Part shown: in pieces, positions 1 through 12,500 of the stretch
Numbering within the stretch: the first letter of the stretch is position 1
Layout: every line of letters starts with the position of its first letter
From: Actinostola sp. cb2023
Taxonomy: Eukaryota; Cnidaria; Anthozoa; Actiniaria; Actinostolidae
Assembly: GCA_033675265.1 (NCBI GenBank)
Contig: JAUJYZ010000827.1
Location: forward strand, 1-64,000
DNA: 64,000 bases
Direction of reading: 5' to 3'
The notes under the pieces: model-generated
The model's input: only the letters and a program-made list of their open reading frames with translations
Told to the model about the DNA's origin: nothing
Database searches by the model: none
Translations under genes and position numbers: made by a program

Positions 1-257
1 AAAATGACAGCCAAAGTGAACGGTTTCTTTATTTTCGTGCTTCACTATAGCCTCTTAACCATAAATAGGGTGCCTGCATCCAATATCAAACAATATTTCA
101 ATACAAATATGTACAAATATACTGAGCATTTACAAGTAATCTTACAAATTTATTTTGTTGATGATATATGCTGATGGGGTAGAACATTTAGGGCCAGTAT
201 TATATACCCAGGGGATGCCGAATTTATGTTAATTTTCATAAAATGACATCAAATGTT

Positions 258-384
258 TTAACCGAAATTTCCCTTAATGGAGTGTCCCCGTGATTGGGGG
301 GGTTGTAGTACATCTTCTTCCTCTTCCTCTTCATCTTCCTCATCTCCATCCAAAGTGGAAAAGGAGTTTTGGCGACACGGGAAT
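258..384 (-). CDS. Possible acidic C-terminal exon (candidate last exon of gene C)
   Basis: On the minus strand an acceptor-like pyrimidine tract ending in TTAG precedes 384. The reading frame runs through a Glu/Asp-rich run (residues like DEEDEEEEED) to a TAA at 260-258. Acidic tails are common in nuclear proteins. The exon could belong to gene C, whose first two exons lie at 3210-2804 on the same strand, but no intermediate exon was found. It could also be a chance opening in a CTT-rich low-complexity patch. Confidence 0.25.
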
Positions 385-625
385 CTAACAATTGAAGAAC
401 ATGCTGGTCATTTTGGAATAGTTATTCTACTCTGATCTAGCTTGATGTAGCTTATATAATATTTGTTTGATGTATCTATCATCGGGCCCCTTTTTTTTTC
501 CCTTTAAAATTTTGGTGTTTTATAATAAAAAGTTTTAAAATGTAATTGACCTATTACAAATAAAAAGGAAATCTTCCTATGTTTGTGCCTACATTTGTCT
601 CATGGGCAAAACGTCTATTTTTAGA
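385..625. other. Intergenic AT-rich sequence
   Basis: No open frame, tandem repeat or clear element was seen here apart from a poly-T run near 490-499. Confidence 0.4.
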
Positions 626-799
626 ATAAAAATAAGAATAAGAATAAGAATAAGAATAAGAATAAGAATAAGAATAAGAATAAGAATAAGAATAAGAATA
701 AGAATAAGAATAAGAATAAGAATAAGAATAAGAATAAGAATAAGAATAAGAATAAGAATAAGAATAAGAATAAGAATAAGAATAAGAATAAGAATAAGA
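626..799. repeat. Hexanucleotide microsatellite (AAGAAT)n
   Basis: About 29 near-perfect copies of a 6-bp unit. Because 6 is a multiple of 3, it gives open frames of alternating dipeptides (Arg-Ile, Tyr-Ser, Phe-Leu) on both strands. These are not genes. Confidence 0.97.
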
Positions 800-802
800 A
801 AT

Positions 803-842
803 ATAGACCTGTTTCAAAAACGTTCCCATTTACAAAATACAC
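803..842. mobile_element. Fragment of TACACC-end MITE family
   Basis: The sequence ACCTGTTTCAAAAACGTT followed by CCATTTACAAAATAC closely matches the arm of the hairpin element at 38325-38516. Only one arm is present, directly after the hexamer array, so this is a truncated copy. Confidence 0.6.
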
Positions 843-922
843 TAGGCTACCTAACAGCAGTGAATGCTGACGGTGAATGCAATGTTAGTAGCTGTGGATA
901 AGAGTTGGTGCCGGAGAGCTTA

Positions 923-1013
923 GAGTGATTCCAATAAACCTGGGCACTACTAATTAGCTGTCAGTGTATATTAGATGCAAAGTAGCAAAACGAGTGAGTG
1001 TCTAATAGTGTGT
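923..1013. mobile_element. Truncated Harbinger-like MITE (GAGTGATTCC end)
   Basis: It starts TA|GAGTGATTCCAATAAACC and stays very similar to the complete copy at 33560-33702 through the loop (AGTGTCTAATAGTGTGTAT). The right arm is lost near 1013. Confidence 0.8.
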
Positions 1014-1084
1014 ATAGAGTTTTCCGCGAGTATAAACTGAGTTTCAAAGTTCGACCGGGCCACTCCGAGTGACTTCAGTCGCCA

Positions 1085-1300
1085 GCGCTTCTTTTGAGAA
1101 CGAAGAATAATAATATAACAGCTAGCGTAGTTTGTGATACGCATTTCGTCACATTAAAACTCTGACTTCGTTTCGTTTGAGAACGAAGAATAATAATATA
1201 ACAGCGTAGTTTGTGATACGCATTTCGCTACATTAAAACTCCGACTTCGTTTCGTTTGAGAACGAATAATAATAATATAACAGCGTAGTTTGTCTACCTT
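1085..1300. repeat. Tandem repeat, about 80-85 bp unit, about 2.5 copies
   Basis: Units each contain TTTGAGAACGAAGAATAATA, TAACAGCGTAGTTTGTGATA and CGCATTTCG..ACATTAAAACT. The third unit is truncated near 1300 after AGTTTGTC. Confidence 0.85.
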
Positions 1301-1415
1301 TCTTTGTTTTGAATATATAGCTTATGAATAACTAATGTATTACTTATAATTGAGATTTCAATGCGAATATTCACACTCAGTGAAACTGACACACGATAGC
1401 GTGATAAACTATCTA

Positions 1416-1697
1416 CAGTCATTTGCAAAAATTCTGGCCGCCACGAAATATCAATATATCGGGTGCATTGTGGGTAATTAAATAATACTATTTTGAGTTT
1501 TCTAACTTATTAAATGAAGCAAAATTTACAGACAACAAACGTAAGACTAAAATAACCATTATACTAAATATTTCTACCAACTTTGCTGGCGTTAACCCGC
1601 TTTAAGGGGAATTTTCGATTATTTTATTTACCCATAATGCACCCGATATATTGATATATTGATATTTCGTAGCGGCCAGATTTTTTGCAAATGACTG
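1416..1697. mobile_element. Tc1/mariner-type MITE, 282 bp
   Basis: Inverted ends CAGTCATTTGCAAAA.. and ..TTTTGCAAATGACTG are flanked on both sides by TA. The arms continue inward as TCTGGCCGC and ATATTGATAT on one side with their complements on the other. CAGT ends with a TA target duplication are typical of the Tc1/mariner superfamily. There is no open frame inside. Confidence 0.8.
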
Positions 1698-1750
1698 TAT
1701 CTATCTATCTATCTATCTCTATATATCTATGTAGGAGTCGGCGCGAAAAG

Positions 1751-1876
1751 CATTGTGGTTATTGAGAATTGCATGATGGTTATTGAGAATTGCATGATGG
1801 TTATTGAGAATTGCATGATGGTTATTGAGAATTGCATGATGGTTATTGAGAATTGCATGATGGTTATTGGAAACTG
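1751..1876. repeat. 21-bp tandem repeat, about 6 copies
   Basis: The unit is GGTTATTGAGAATTGCATGAT, repeated head to tail. The last copy is degenerate (GGTTATTGGAAACTGCATTCC). Confidence 0.93.
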
Positions 1877-2392
1877 CATTCCGGTTAAAAATCGAGATTT
1901 TTTCTGCCTACGTAAATGAATTAGAATTGCTTCCTTGCTCGCTCGCTCGCTGCGTCAGCAAAAATAGTAAAATAGCGAACTGGGAACGAGTTTTCAGTTT
2001 TTAAAAAATGAACCCCATCACAAGAAAGAGCATATCACAATTTATAGCATTATTACAAAGTTTCAAAAGGTTTTGTTTGATATTGAACGAGCAATATATT
2101 GATATTGTACAACAAATTAAATAACTAGCTAGCAAGACTGCATTCAAGTATATACATGCATCAGTCAATTGAAATCCCGTCAGTCAGACGTAAAGGTGTT
2201 ATAGTGTTAGTCTGGCAAAATATCCTGACGAATGCATCGTATCAGATCGTCAATAAAAATTCGTAAATCCAGGTTATTTTTTATTTGGGAAATTCGTAAA
2301 TCCATGCAGGTTTTCGAGTGACAAATTCCAAAAACAGGGTCCAGGTCTGAACATCTCGCCGCAAATACCTAGCCATTTTTTAACCAAGTACT
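1877..2392. other. Intergenic sequence, no gene seen
   Basis: Contains a short (GCTC)n patch near 1938-1950 and otherwise unstructured AT-rich DNA. If gene C continues toward lower coordinates, its intron 2 would run through this region. Confidence 0.4.
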
Positions 2393-2417
2393 CCCCCCCC
2401 CCCCCCCCCCCCCCCCC
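2393..2417. repeat. Poly-C run of about 25
   Basis: An uninterrupted C homopolymer followed by a C-rich stretch to about 2435. Its length is likely unreliable in any sequencing read. Confidence 0.9.
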
Positions 2418-2803
2418 ACGCTCCCCTCCCCCCGGGCATATGGGAATCTTATGCAGCCATCGAACAGCCCACCCTAAAAGATGCTGTTTGATTTTGTTTG
2501 GTTGCGCGTTGGACAATATTCAAACACCTTAAAACATTTCTCGTGTTTGACGCACCATGTTATTGATTTGGACAGGCCCGTATGCAATACTATATTAGTT
2601 TAAACATTCTGACAAACGAGAATACGAAGCGAAACACAATGGGCTCTAATGTTATTCAAATGATAGGCCATGTATTCTTGCTGGCCGAGAATTGAACTGA
2701 AGCGACTCAAGCTCCCATTTACCGTTAACGAAGCGCAAGATAATTATTTGAAAACAGAATGAACCCAAATGACTGAAAGCATCAAAGCTAAATCAAACTA
2801 TAC

Positions 2804-3210
2804 CTGAAAGTATTCGCTCGTGGGTTTTGGTATGCCTTTCTTTTGACGCAGCTCCAAGGCCACTGTCTTGCATCCTCCCAGATTCTTCGTCCATGCGTTA
2901 TAGACCGCCTTGACTTGACGTGAACTAGGTTGCTGTGCCTTGAAATAACACGCGGCCGCCCGACATACAAAACCATCCTTTTTAACAACAGAAGGGCTCT
3001 CTCCGTCTTCACGAATCCAACCAAATATATCCCCAAGTTTATAGTAATTGATGTTGTGTTGTTTTAGGTGTCGATTTGCCTACAAAAATAATAAGACCAA
3101 GCAAATAATAAATACACTGAGATAGGTTATCACTTTACACAAATTAAAGGTTGAAACTTTTCAGAAGAATAACTTACCTTGTAGCGGATCCACGATTTCG
3201 ACGAGGGCAT
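2804..3210 (-). CDS. Gene C, first two exons (protein of unknown function, 5' part)
   Basis: Exon 1 is 3210..3178 (11 codons, ATG at 3210), with donor AAG|GTAAGT. Exon 2 is 3079..2804 (92 codons), with acceptor TTTTTGTAG and donor CAG|GTATAG. Both junctions are phase 0, and the joined frame stays open for 103 codons. The protein begins MPSSKSWIRYK and continues with a basic segment (ANRHLKQHN), a Trp-containing stretch (LGDIFGWIRED) and a Lys/Arg-rich region ending PKPTSEYFQ. I do not recognise the domain. It could be a DNA-binding or chromatin protein, but that is inference. The in-frame open reading through both consensus splice sites is the main support. The 3' part was not located with certainty; a candidate acidic last exon lies at 384..258. 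The upstream side faces the 43-bp satellite, whose first unit begins about 300 bp before the start codon. Confidence 0.6.
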
Positions 3211-3516
3211 CACCGTTATAAAAAGGACAAACAAGGACACACGAACAGCAAAAGGAAAAATCGTATATATGAATGAGACAAGCCAACAATATTAAAACCT
3301 ATCATCTATGGTCTCGAGTAGCACTGAGACTCGGTTGGTATCTCTACGACCTCTACTACTCACAATACAAAGCAACACCTTTCTATAACAAGGCGTGGCG
3401 TGAAGACGGAAGGTAGACTGTCGTTCATATCTTAATCTTATTACAACAGAACAAAGATTGATTCACCAAAGGAAAAAAAAACCCAGACAGCTAAAATTCT
3501 GTATTTGCCAGGAAAT

Positions 3517-6500
3517 GCACGATGTGTCCTATTTTGATAGGCGGTAGCCCATCTACAAAGCACGATTGGTCGTATTTTGATAGGCGGTAGCCCATCTACA
3601 AAGCACGATTGGTCGTATTTTGATAGCCGGTATCCCATCTACAAAGCACGATTGGTCCTATTTTGATAGCCGGTAGCCCATCTACAAAGCACGATTGGTC
3701 GTATTTTGATAGCCGTTATCCCATCTACAAAGCACGATTGGTCGTATTTTGATAGGCGGTATCCCATCTACAAAGCACGATTGGTCCTATTTTGATAGCC
3801 GGTAGCCCATCTACAAAGCACGATTGGTCGTATTTTGATAGCCGTTATCCCATCTACAAAGCACGATTGGTCGTATTTTGATAGCCGGTATCCCATCTAC
3901 AAAGCACGATTGGTCGTATTTTGATAGGCGGTATCCCATCTACAAAGCACGATTGGTCGTATTTTGATAGGCGGTACCCCATCTACAAAGCACGATGGGT
4001 CGTATTTTGATAGGCGGTATCCCATCTACAAAGCACGATTGGTCCTATTTTGATAGCCGGTATTCCATCTACAAAGCACGATTGGTCGTATTTTGATAGC
4101 CGTTATCCCATCTACAAAGCACGATTGGTCCTATTTTGATAGCCGGTAGCCCATCTACAAAGTACGATTGGTCCTATTTTGATAGGCGGTATCCCATCTA
4201 CAAAGCACGATTGGTCGTATTTTGATAGCCGTTATCCCATCTACAAAGCACGATTGGTCCTATTTTGATAGCCGGTAGCCCATCTACAAAGCACGATTGG
4301 TCGTATTTTGATAGCCGTTATCCCATCTACAAAGCACGATTGGTCGTATTTTGATAGCCGGTATCCCATCTACAAAGCACGATTGGTCGTATTTTGATAG
4401 GCGGTATCCCATCTACAAAGCACGATTGGTCGTATTTTGATAGGCGGTACCCCATCTACAAAGCACGATGGGTCCTATTTTGATAGCCGTTATCCCATCT
4501 ACAAAGCACGATTGGTCGTATTTTGATAGGCGGTATCCCATCTACAAAGCAGGATGGGTCCTATTTTGATAGCCGTTATCCCATCTACAAAGCACGATTG
4601 GTCCTATTTTGATAGCCGGTATCCCATCTACAAAGCACGATTGGTCGTATTTTGATAGGCGGTAGCCCATCTACAAAGCACGATTGGTCCTATTTTGATA
4701 GCGGGTAGCCCATCTACAAAGTACGATTGGTCGTATTTTGATAGCCGGTATCCCATCTACAAAGCACGATTGGTCGTATTTTGATAGGCGGTAGCCCATC
4801 TACAAAGCACGATTGGTCGTATTTTGATAGCCGTTATCCCATCTACAAAGCACGATTGGTCGTATTTTGATAGCCGGTATCCCATCTACAAAGCACGATT
4901 GGTCGTATTTTGATAGGCGGTACCCCATCTACAAAGCACGATTGGTCGTATTTTGATAGCCGGTATCCCATCTACAAAGCACGATTGGTCGTATTTGATA
5001 GGCGGTAGCCCATCTACAAAGCACGATTGGTCCTATTTTGATAGCGGGTAGCCCATCTACAAAGTACGATTGGTCGTATTTTGATAGCCGGTATCCCATC
5101 TACAAAGCACGATTGGTCGTATTTTGATAGCCGGTATCCCATCTACAAAGCACGATTGGTCGTATTTTGATAGCGGGTAGCCCATCTACAAAGCACGATT
5201 GGTCGTATTTTGATAGCCGGTATCCCATCTACAAAGCACGATTGGTCGTATTTTGATAGCCGGTAGCCCATCTACAAAGCACGATTGGTCGTATTTTGAT
5301 AGCCGTTATCCCATCTACAAAGCACGATTGGTCGTATTTTGATAGGCGGTATCCCATCTACAAAGCACGATTGGTCCTATTTTGATAGCCGGTATCCCAT
5401 CTACAAAGCACGATTGGTCGTATTTTGATAGCGGGTACCCCATCTACAAAGCACGATTGGTCGTATTTTGATAGCCGGTATCCCATCTACAAAGCACGAT
5501 TGGTCGTATTTTGATAGGCGGTATCCCATCTACAAAGCACGATTGGTCCTATTTTGATAGCCGGTATCCCATCTACAAAGCACGATTGGTCGTATTTTGA
5601 TAGCCGGTATCCCATCTACAAAGCACGATTGGTCCTATTTTGATAGCCGGTAGCCCATCTACAAAGCACGATTGGGTCCTATTTTGATAGCCGTTATCCC
5701 ATCTACAAAGCACGATTGGTCCTATTTTGATAGCCGGTATCCCATCTACAAAGCACGATTGGTCGTATTTTGATAGGCGGTAGCCCATCTACAAAGCACG
5801 ATTGGTCCTATTTTGATAGCGGGTAGCCCATCTACAAAGCACGATTGGTCGTATTTTGATAGCCGGTATCCCATCTACAAAGCACGATTGGTCGTATTTT
5901 GATAGGCGGTAGCCCATCTACAAAGCACGATTGGTCGTATTTTGATAGCGGGTAGCCCATCTACAAAGCACGATTGGTCGTATTTTGATAGCCGGTATCC
6001 CATCTACAAAGCACGATTGGTCGTATTTTGATAGGCGGTAGCCCATCTACAAAGCACGATTGGTCGTATTTTGATAGCCGGTATCCCATCTACAAAGCAC
6101 GATTGGTCGTATTTTGATAGGCGGTATCCCATCTACAAAGCACGATTGGTCGTATTTTGATAGCCGGTATCCCATCTACAAAGCACGATTGGTCGTATTT
6201 TGATAGCCGGTATCCCATCTACAAAGCACGATTGGTCGTATTTTGATAGGCGGTAGCCCATCTACAAAGCACGATTGGTCCTATTTTGATAGCGGGTAGC
6301 CCATCTACAAAGCACGATTGGTCGTATTTTGATAGCCGGTATCCCATCTACAAAGCACGATTGGTCGTATTTTGATAGGCGGTAGCCCATCTACAAAGCA
6401 CGATTGGTCGTATTTTGATAGCCGTTATCCCATCTACAAAGCACGATTGGTCGTATTTTGATAGCCGGTAGCCCATCTACAAAGCACGATTGGTCGTATT

Positions 6501-9500
6501 TTGATAGCCGGTATCCCATCTACAAAGCACGATTGGTCGTATTTTGATAGCCGGTAGCCCATCTACAAAGCACGATTGGTCCTATTTTGATAGCCGTTAT
6601 CCCATCTACAAAGCACGATTGGTCGTATTTTGATAGCCGGTATCCCATCTACAAAGCACGATTGGTCGTATTTTGATAGCGGGTAGCCCATCTACAAAGC
6701 ACGATTGGTCGTATTTTGATAGCCGGTATCCCATCTACAAAGCACGATTGGTCGTATTTTGATAGGCGGTAGCCCATCTACAAAGCACGATTGGTCGTAT
6801 TTTGATAGCGGGTAGCCCATCTACAAAGTACGATTGGTCGTATTTTGATAGCCGGTATCCCATCTACAAAGCACGATTGGTCGTATTTTGATAGGCGGTA
6901 GCCCATCTACAAAGCACGATTGGTCGTATTTTGATAGCCGTTATCCCATCTACAAAGCACGATTGGTCGTATTTTGATAGCCGGTATCCCATCTACAAAG
7001 CACGATTGGTCGTATTTTGATAGGCGGTAGCCCATCTACAAAGCACGATTGGTCGTATTTTGATAGCCGTTATCCCATCTACAAAGCACGATTGGTCGTA
7101 TTTTGATAGCCGGTATCCCATCTACAAAGCACGATTGGTCGTATTTTGATAGCGGGTAGCCCATCTACAAAGTACGATTGGTCGTATTTTGATAGCCGGT
7201 ATCCCATCTACAAAGCACGATTGGTCGTATTTTGATAGGCGGTAGCCCATCTACAAAGCACGATTGGTCCTATTTTGATAGCCGGTAGCCCATCTACAAA
7301 GCACGATTGGTCGTATTTTGATAGCCGGTATCCCATCTACAAAGCACGATTGGTCGTATTTTGATAGCCGGTAGCCCATCTACAAAGCACGATTGGTCGT
7401 ATTTTGATAGCCGTTATCCCATCTACAAAGCACGATTGGTCGTATTTTGATAGCCGGTATCCCATCTACAAAGCACGATTGGTCGTATTTTGATAGGCGG
7501 TATCCCATCTACAAAGCACGATTGGTCGTATTTTGATAGGCGGTACCCCATCTACAAAGCACGATGGGTCCTATTTTGATAGCCGTTATCCCATCTACAA
7601 AGCACGATTGGTCGTATTTTGATAGGCGGTATCCCATCTACAAAGCACGATTGGGTCCTATTTTGATAGCCGTTATCCCATCTACAAAGCACGATTGGTC
7701 CTATTTTGATAGCCGGTATCCCATCTACAAAGCACGATTGGTCGTATTTTGATAGGCGGTAGCCCATCTACAAAGCACGATTGGTCCTATTTTGATAGCC
7801 GGTAGCCCATCTACAAAGCACGATTGGTCGTATTTTGATAGCCGTTATCCCATCTACAAAGCACGATTGGTCGTATTTTGATAGCCGGTATCCCATCTAC
7901 AAAGCACGATTGGTCGTATTTTGATAGGCGGTATCCCATCTACAAAGCACGATTGGTCGTATTTTGATAGCGGTACCCCATCTACAAAGCACGATTGGGT
8001 CCTATTTTGATAGCCGTTATCCCATCTACAAAGCACGATTGGTCGTATTTTGATAGGCGGTATCCCATCTACAAAGCACGATGGGTCCTATTTTGATAGC
8101 CGTTATCCCATCTACAAAGCACGATTGGTCCTATTTTGATAGCCGGTATCCCATCTACAAAGCACGATTGGTCGTATTTTGATAGGCGGTAGCCCATCTA
8201 CAAAGCACGATTGGTCCTATTTTGATAGCGGGTAGCCCATCTACAAAGCACGATTGGTCGTATTTTGATAGCCGGTATCCCATCTACAAAGCACGATTGG
8301 TCGTATTTTGATAGGCGGTAGCCCATCTACAAAGCACGATTGGTCGTATTTTGATAGCCGTTATCCCATCTACAAAGCACGATTGGTCGTATTTTGATAG
8401 CCGGTATCCCATCTACAAAGCACGATTGGTCGTATTTTGATAGGCGGTATCCCATCTACAAAGCACGATTGGTCCGTATTTTGATAGCCGGTATCCCATC
8501 TACAAAGCACGATTGGTCGTATTTTGATAGGCGGTAGCCCATCTACAAAGCACGATTGGTCCTATTTTGATAGCGGGTAGCCCATCTACAAAGCACGATT
8601 GGTCGTATTTTGATAGCCGGTATCCCATCTACAAAGCACGATTGGTCGTATTTTGATAGCCGGTATCCCATCTACAAAGCACGATTGGTCGTATTTTGAT
8701 AGCCGGTAGCCCATCTACAAAGCACGATTGGTCGTATTTTGATAGCCGGTATCCCATCTACAAAGCACGATTGGTCCTATTTTGATAGCCGGTAGCCCAT
8801 CTACAAAGCACGATTGGTCGTATTTTGATAGCCGTTATCCCATCTACAAAGCACGATTGGTCGTATTTTGATAGGCGGTATCCCATCTACAAAGCACGAT
8901 TGGTCCTATTTTGATAGCCGGTATTCCATCTACAAAGCACGATTGGTCGTATTTTGATAGGCGGTACCCCATCTACAAAGCACGATTGGTCGTATTTTGA
9001 TAGCCGTTATCCCATCTACAAAGCACGATTGGTCGTATTTTGATAGGCGGTATCCCATCTACAAAGCACGATTGGTCTATTTTGATAGCCGGTATCCCAT
9101 CTACAAAGCACGATTGGTCGTATTTTGATAGCCGGTATCCCATCTACAAAGCACGATTGGTCTATTTTGATAGCCGGTAGCCCATCTACAAAGCACGATT
9201 GGTCCTATTTTGATAGCCGGTATCCCATCTACAAAGCACGATTGGTCCTATTTTGATAGCCGGTATCCCATCTACAAAGCACGATTGGTCGTATTTTGAT
9301 AGGCGGTAGCCCATCTACAAAGCACGATTGGTCCTATTTTGATAGCGCGGTAGCCCATCTACAAAGCACGATTGGTCGTATTTTGATAGCCGGTATCCCA
9401 TCTACAAAGCACGATTGGTCGTATTTTGATAGGCGGTAGCCCATCTACAAAGCACGATTGGTCCTATTTTGATAGCGGGTAGCCCATCTACAAAGTACGA

Positions 9501-12500
9501 TTGGTCGTATTTTGATAGCCGGTATCCCATCTACAAAGCACGATTGGTCGTATTTTGATAGGCGGTAGCCCATCTACAAAGCACGATTGGTCTATTTTGA
9601 TAGCCGGTAGCCCATCTACAAAGCACGATTGGTCGTATTTTGATAGGCGGTATCCCATCTACAAAGCACGATTGGTCGTATTTTGATAGCCGTTATCCCA
9701 TCTACAAAGCACGATTGGTCGTATTTTGATAGCCGGTATCCCATCTACAAAGCACGATTGGTCGTATTTTGATAGGCGGTAGCCCATCTACAAAGCACGA
9801 TTGGTCCTATTTTGATAGCCGGTAGCCCATCTACAAAGCACGATTGGTCGTATTTTGATAGCCGGTATCCCATCTACAAAGCACGATTGGTCGTATTTTG
9901 ATAGGCGGTAGCCCATCTACAAAGCACGATTGGTCGTATTTTGATAGCCGTTATCCCATCTACAAAGCACGATTGGTCGTATTTTGATAGCCGGTAGCCC
10001 ATCTACAAAGCACGATTGGTCGTATTTTGATAGCCGTTATCCCATCTACAAAGCACGATTGGTCGTATTTTGATAGCCGGTAGCCCATCTACAAAGCACG
10101 ATTGGTCCGTATTTTGATAGCCGTTATCCCATCTACAAAGCACGATTGGTCCTATTTTGATAGCCGGTATCCCATCTACAAAGCACGATTGGTCGTATTT
10201 TGATAGCGGGTAGCCCATCTACAAAGCACGATTGGTCGTATTTTGATAGCCGGTATCCCATCTACAAAGCACGATTGGTCGTATTTTGATAGGCGGTAGC
10301 CCATCTACAAAGCACGATTGGTCCTATTTTGATAGCGGGTAGCCCATCTACAAAGCACGATTGGTCGTATTTTGATAGCCGGTATCCCATCTACAAAGCA
10401 CGATTGGTCGTATTTTGATAGGCGGTAGCCCATCTACAAAGCACGATTGGTCGTATTTTGATAGCCGTTATCCCATCTACAAAGCACGATTGGTCGTATT
10501 TTGATAGCCGGTATCCCATCTACAAAGCACGATTGGTCGTATTTTGATAGGCGGTAGCCCATCTACAAAGCACGATTGGTCGTATTTTGATAGCCGGTAT
10601 CCCATCTACAAAGCACGATTGGTCGTATTTTGATAGCCGGTATCCCATCTACAAAGCACGATTGGTCGTATTTTGATAGCGGGTAGCCCATCTACAAAGC
10701 ACGATTGGTCGTATTTTGATAGCCGGTATCCCATCTACAAAGCACGATTGGTCGTATTTTGATAGGCGGTAGCCCATCTACAAAGCACGATTGGTCCTAT
10801 TTTGATAGCCGGTAGCCCATCTACAAAGCACGATTGGTCGTATTTTGATAGCCGGTATCCCATCTACAAAGCACGATTGGTCCTATTTTGATAGCCGGTA
10901 GCCCATCTACAAAGCACGATTGGTCGTATTTTGATAGCCGGTATCCCATCTACAAAGCACGATTGGTCGTATTTTGATAAGCCGGTATCCCATCTACAAA
11001 GCACGATTGGTCGTATTTTGATAGGCGGTATCCCATCTACAAAGCACGATTGGTCGTATTTTGATAGGCGGTACCCCATCTACAAAGCACGATTGGGTCC
11101 TATTTTGATAGCCGGTATCCCATCTACAAAGCACGATTGGTCGTATTTTGATAGGCGGTATCCCATCTACAAAGCACGATTGGTCGTATTTTGATAGCCG
11201 GTATCCCATCTACAAAGCACGATTGGTCCTATTTTGATAGCCGGTATCCCATCTACAAAGCACGATTGGTCGTATTTTGATAGGCGGTAGCCCATCTACA
11301 AAGCACGATTGGTCCTATTTTGATAGCGGGTAGCCCATCTACAAAGTACGATTGGTCGTATTTTGATAGCCGGTATCCCATCTACAAAGCACGATTGGTC
11401 GTATTTTGATAGGCGGTAGCCCATCTACAAAGCACGATTGGTCGTATTTTGATAGCCGTTATCCCATCTACAAAGCACGATTGGTCGTATTTTGATAGGC
11501 GGTATCCCATCTACAAAGCACGATTGGTCGTATTTTGATAGGCGGTAGCCCATCTACAAAGCACGATTGGTCCTATTTTGATAGCGGGTAGCCCATCTAC
11601 AAAGCACGATTGGTCGTATTTTGATAGCCGGTATCCCATCTACAAAGCACGATTGGTCGTATTTTGATAGGCGGTATCCCATCTACAAAGCACGATTGGT
11701 CGTATTTTGATAGGCGGTATCCCATCTACAAAGCACGATGGGTCCTATTTTGATAGCCGTTATCCCATCTACAAAGCACGATTGGTCCTATTTTGATAGC
11801 CGGTATCCCATCTACAAAGCACGATTGGTCGTATTTTGATAGGCGGTAGCCCATCTACAAAGCACGATTGGTCGTATTTTGATAGCCGGTATCCCATCTA
11901 CAAAGCACGATTGGTCGTATTTTGATAGGCGGTAGCCCATCTACAAAGCACGATTGGTCCTATTTTGATAGCGGTAGCCCATCTACAAAGCACGATTGGT
12001 CGTATTTTGATAGCCGGTATCCCATCTACAAAGCACGATTGGTCGTATTTTGATAGGCGGTAGCCCATCTACAAAGCACGATTGGTCCTATTTTGATAGC
12101 GGGTAGCCCATCTACAAAGCACGATTGGTCGTATTTTGATAGCCGGTATCCCATCTACAAAGCACGATTGGTCGTATTTTGATAGGCGGTAGCCCATCTA
12201 CAAAGCACGATTGGTCGTATTTTGATAGCCGGTATCCCATCTACAAAGCACGATTGGTCGTATTTTGATAGCCGGTATCCCATCTACAAAGCACGATTGG
12301 TCGTATTTTGATAGGCGGTAGCCCATCTACAAAGCACGATTGGTCGTATTTTGATAGCCGTTATCCCATCTACAAAGCACGATTGGTCGTATTTTGATAG
12401 CCGGTATCCCATCTACAAAGCACGATTGGTCGTATTTTGATAGCGGGTAGCCCATCTACAAAGTACGATTGGTCGTATTTTGATAGCCGGTATCCCATCT

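Noticed and set aside
1..30. Similarity of GACAGCCAAAGTGA near the window start to A2 exon 2 (53934-53948)
   Set aside because: Only about 15 bp match and the reading frame does not continue, so it is probably chance.
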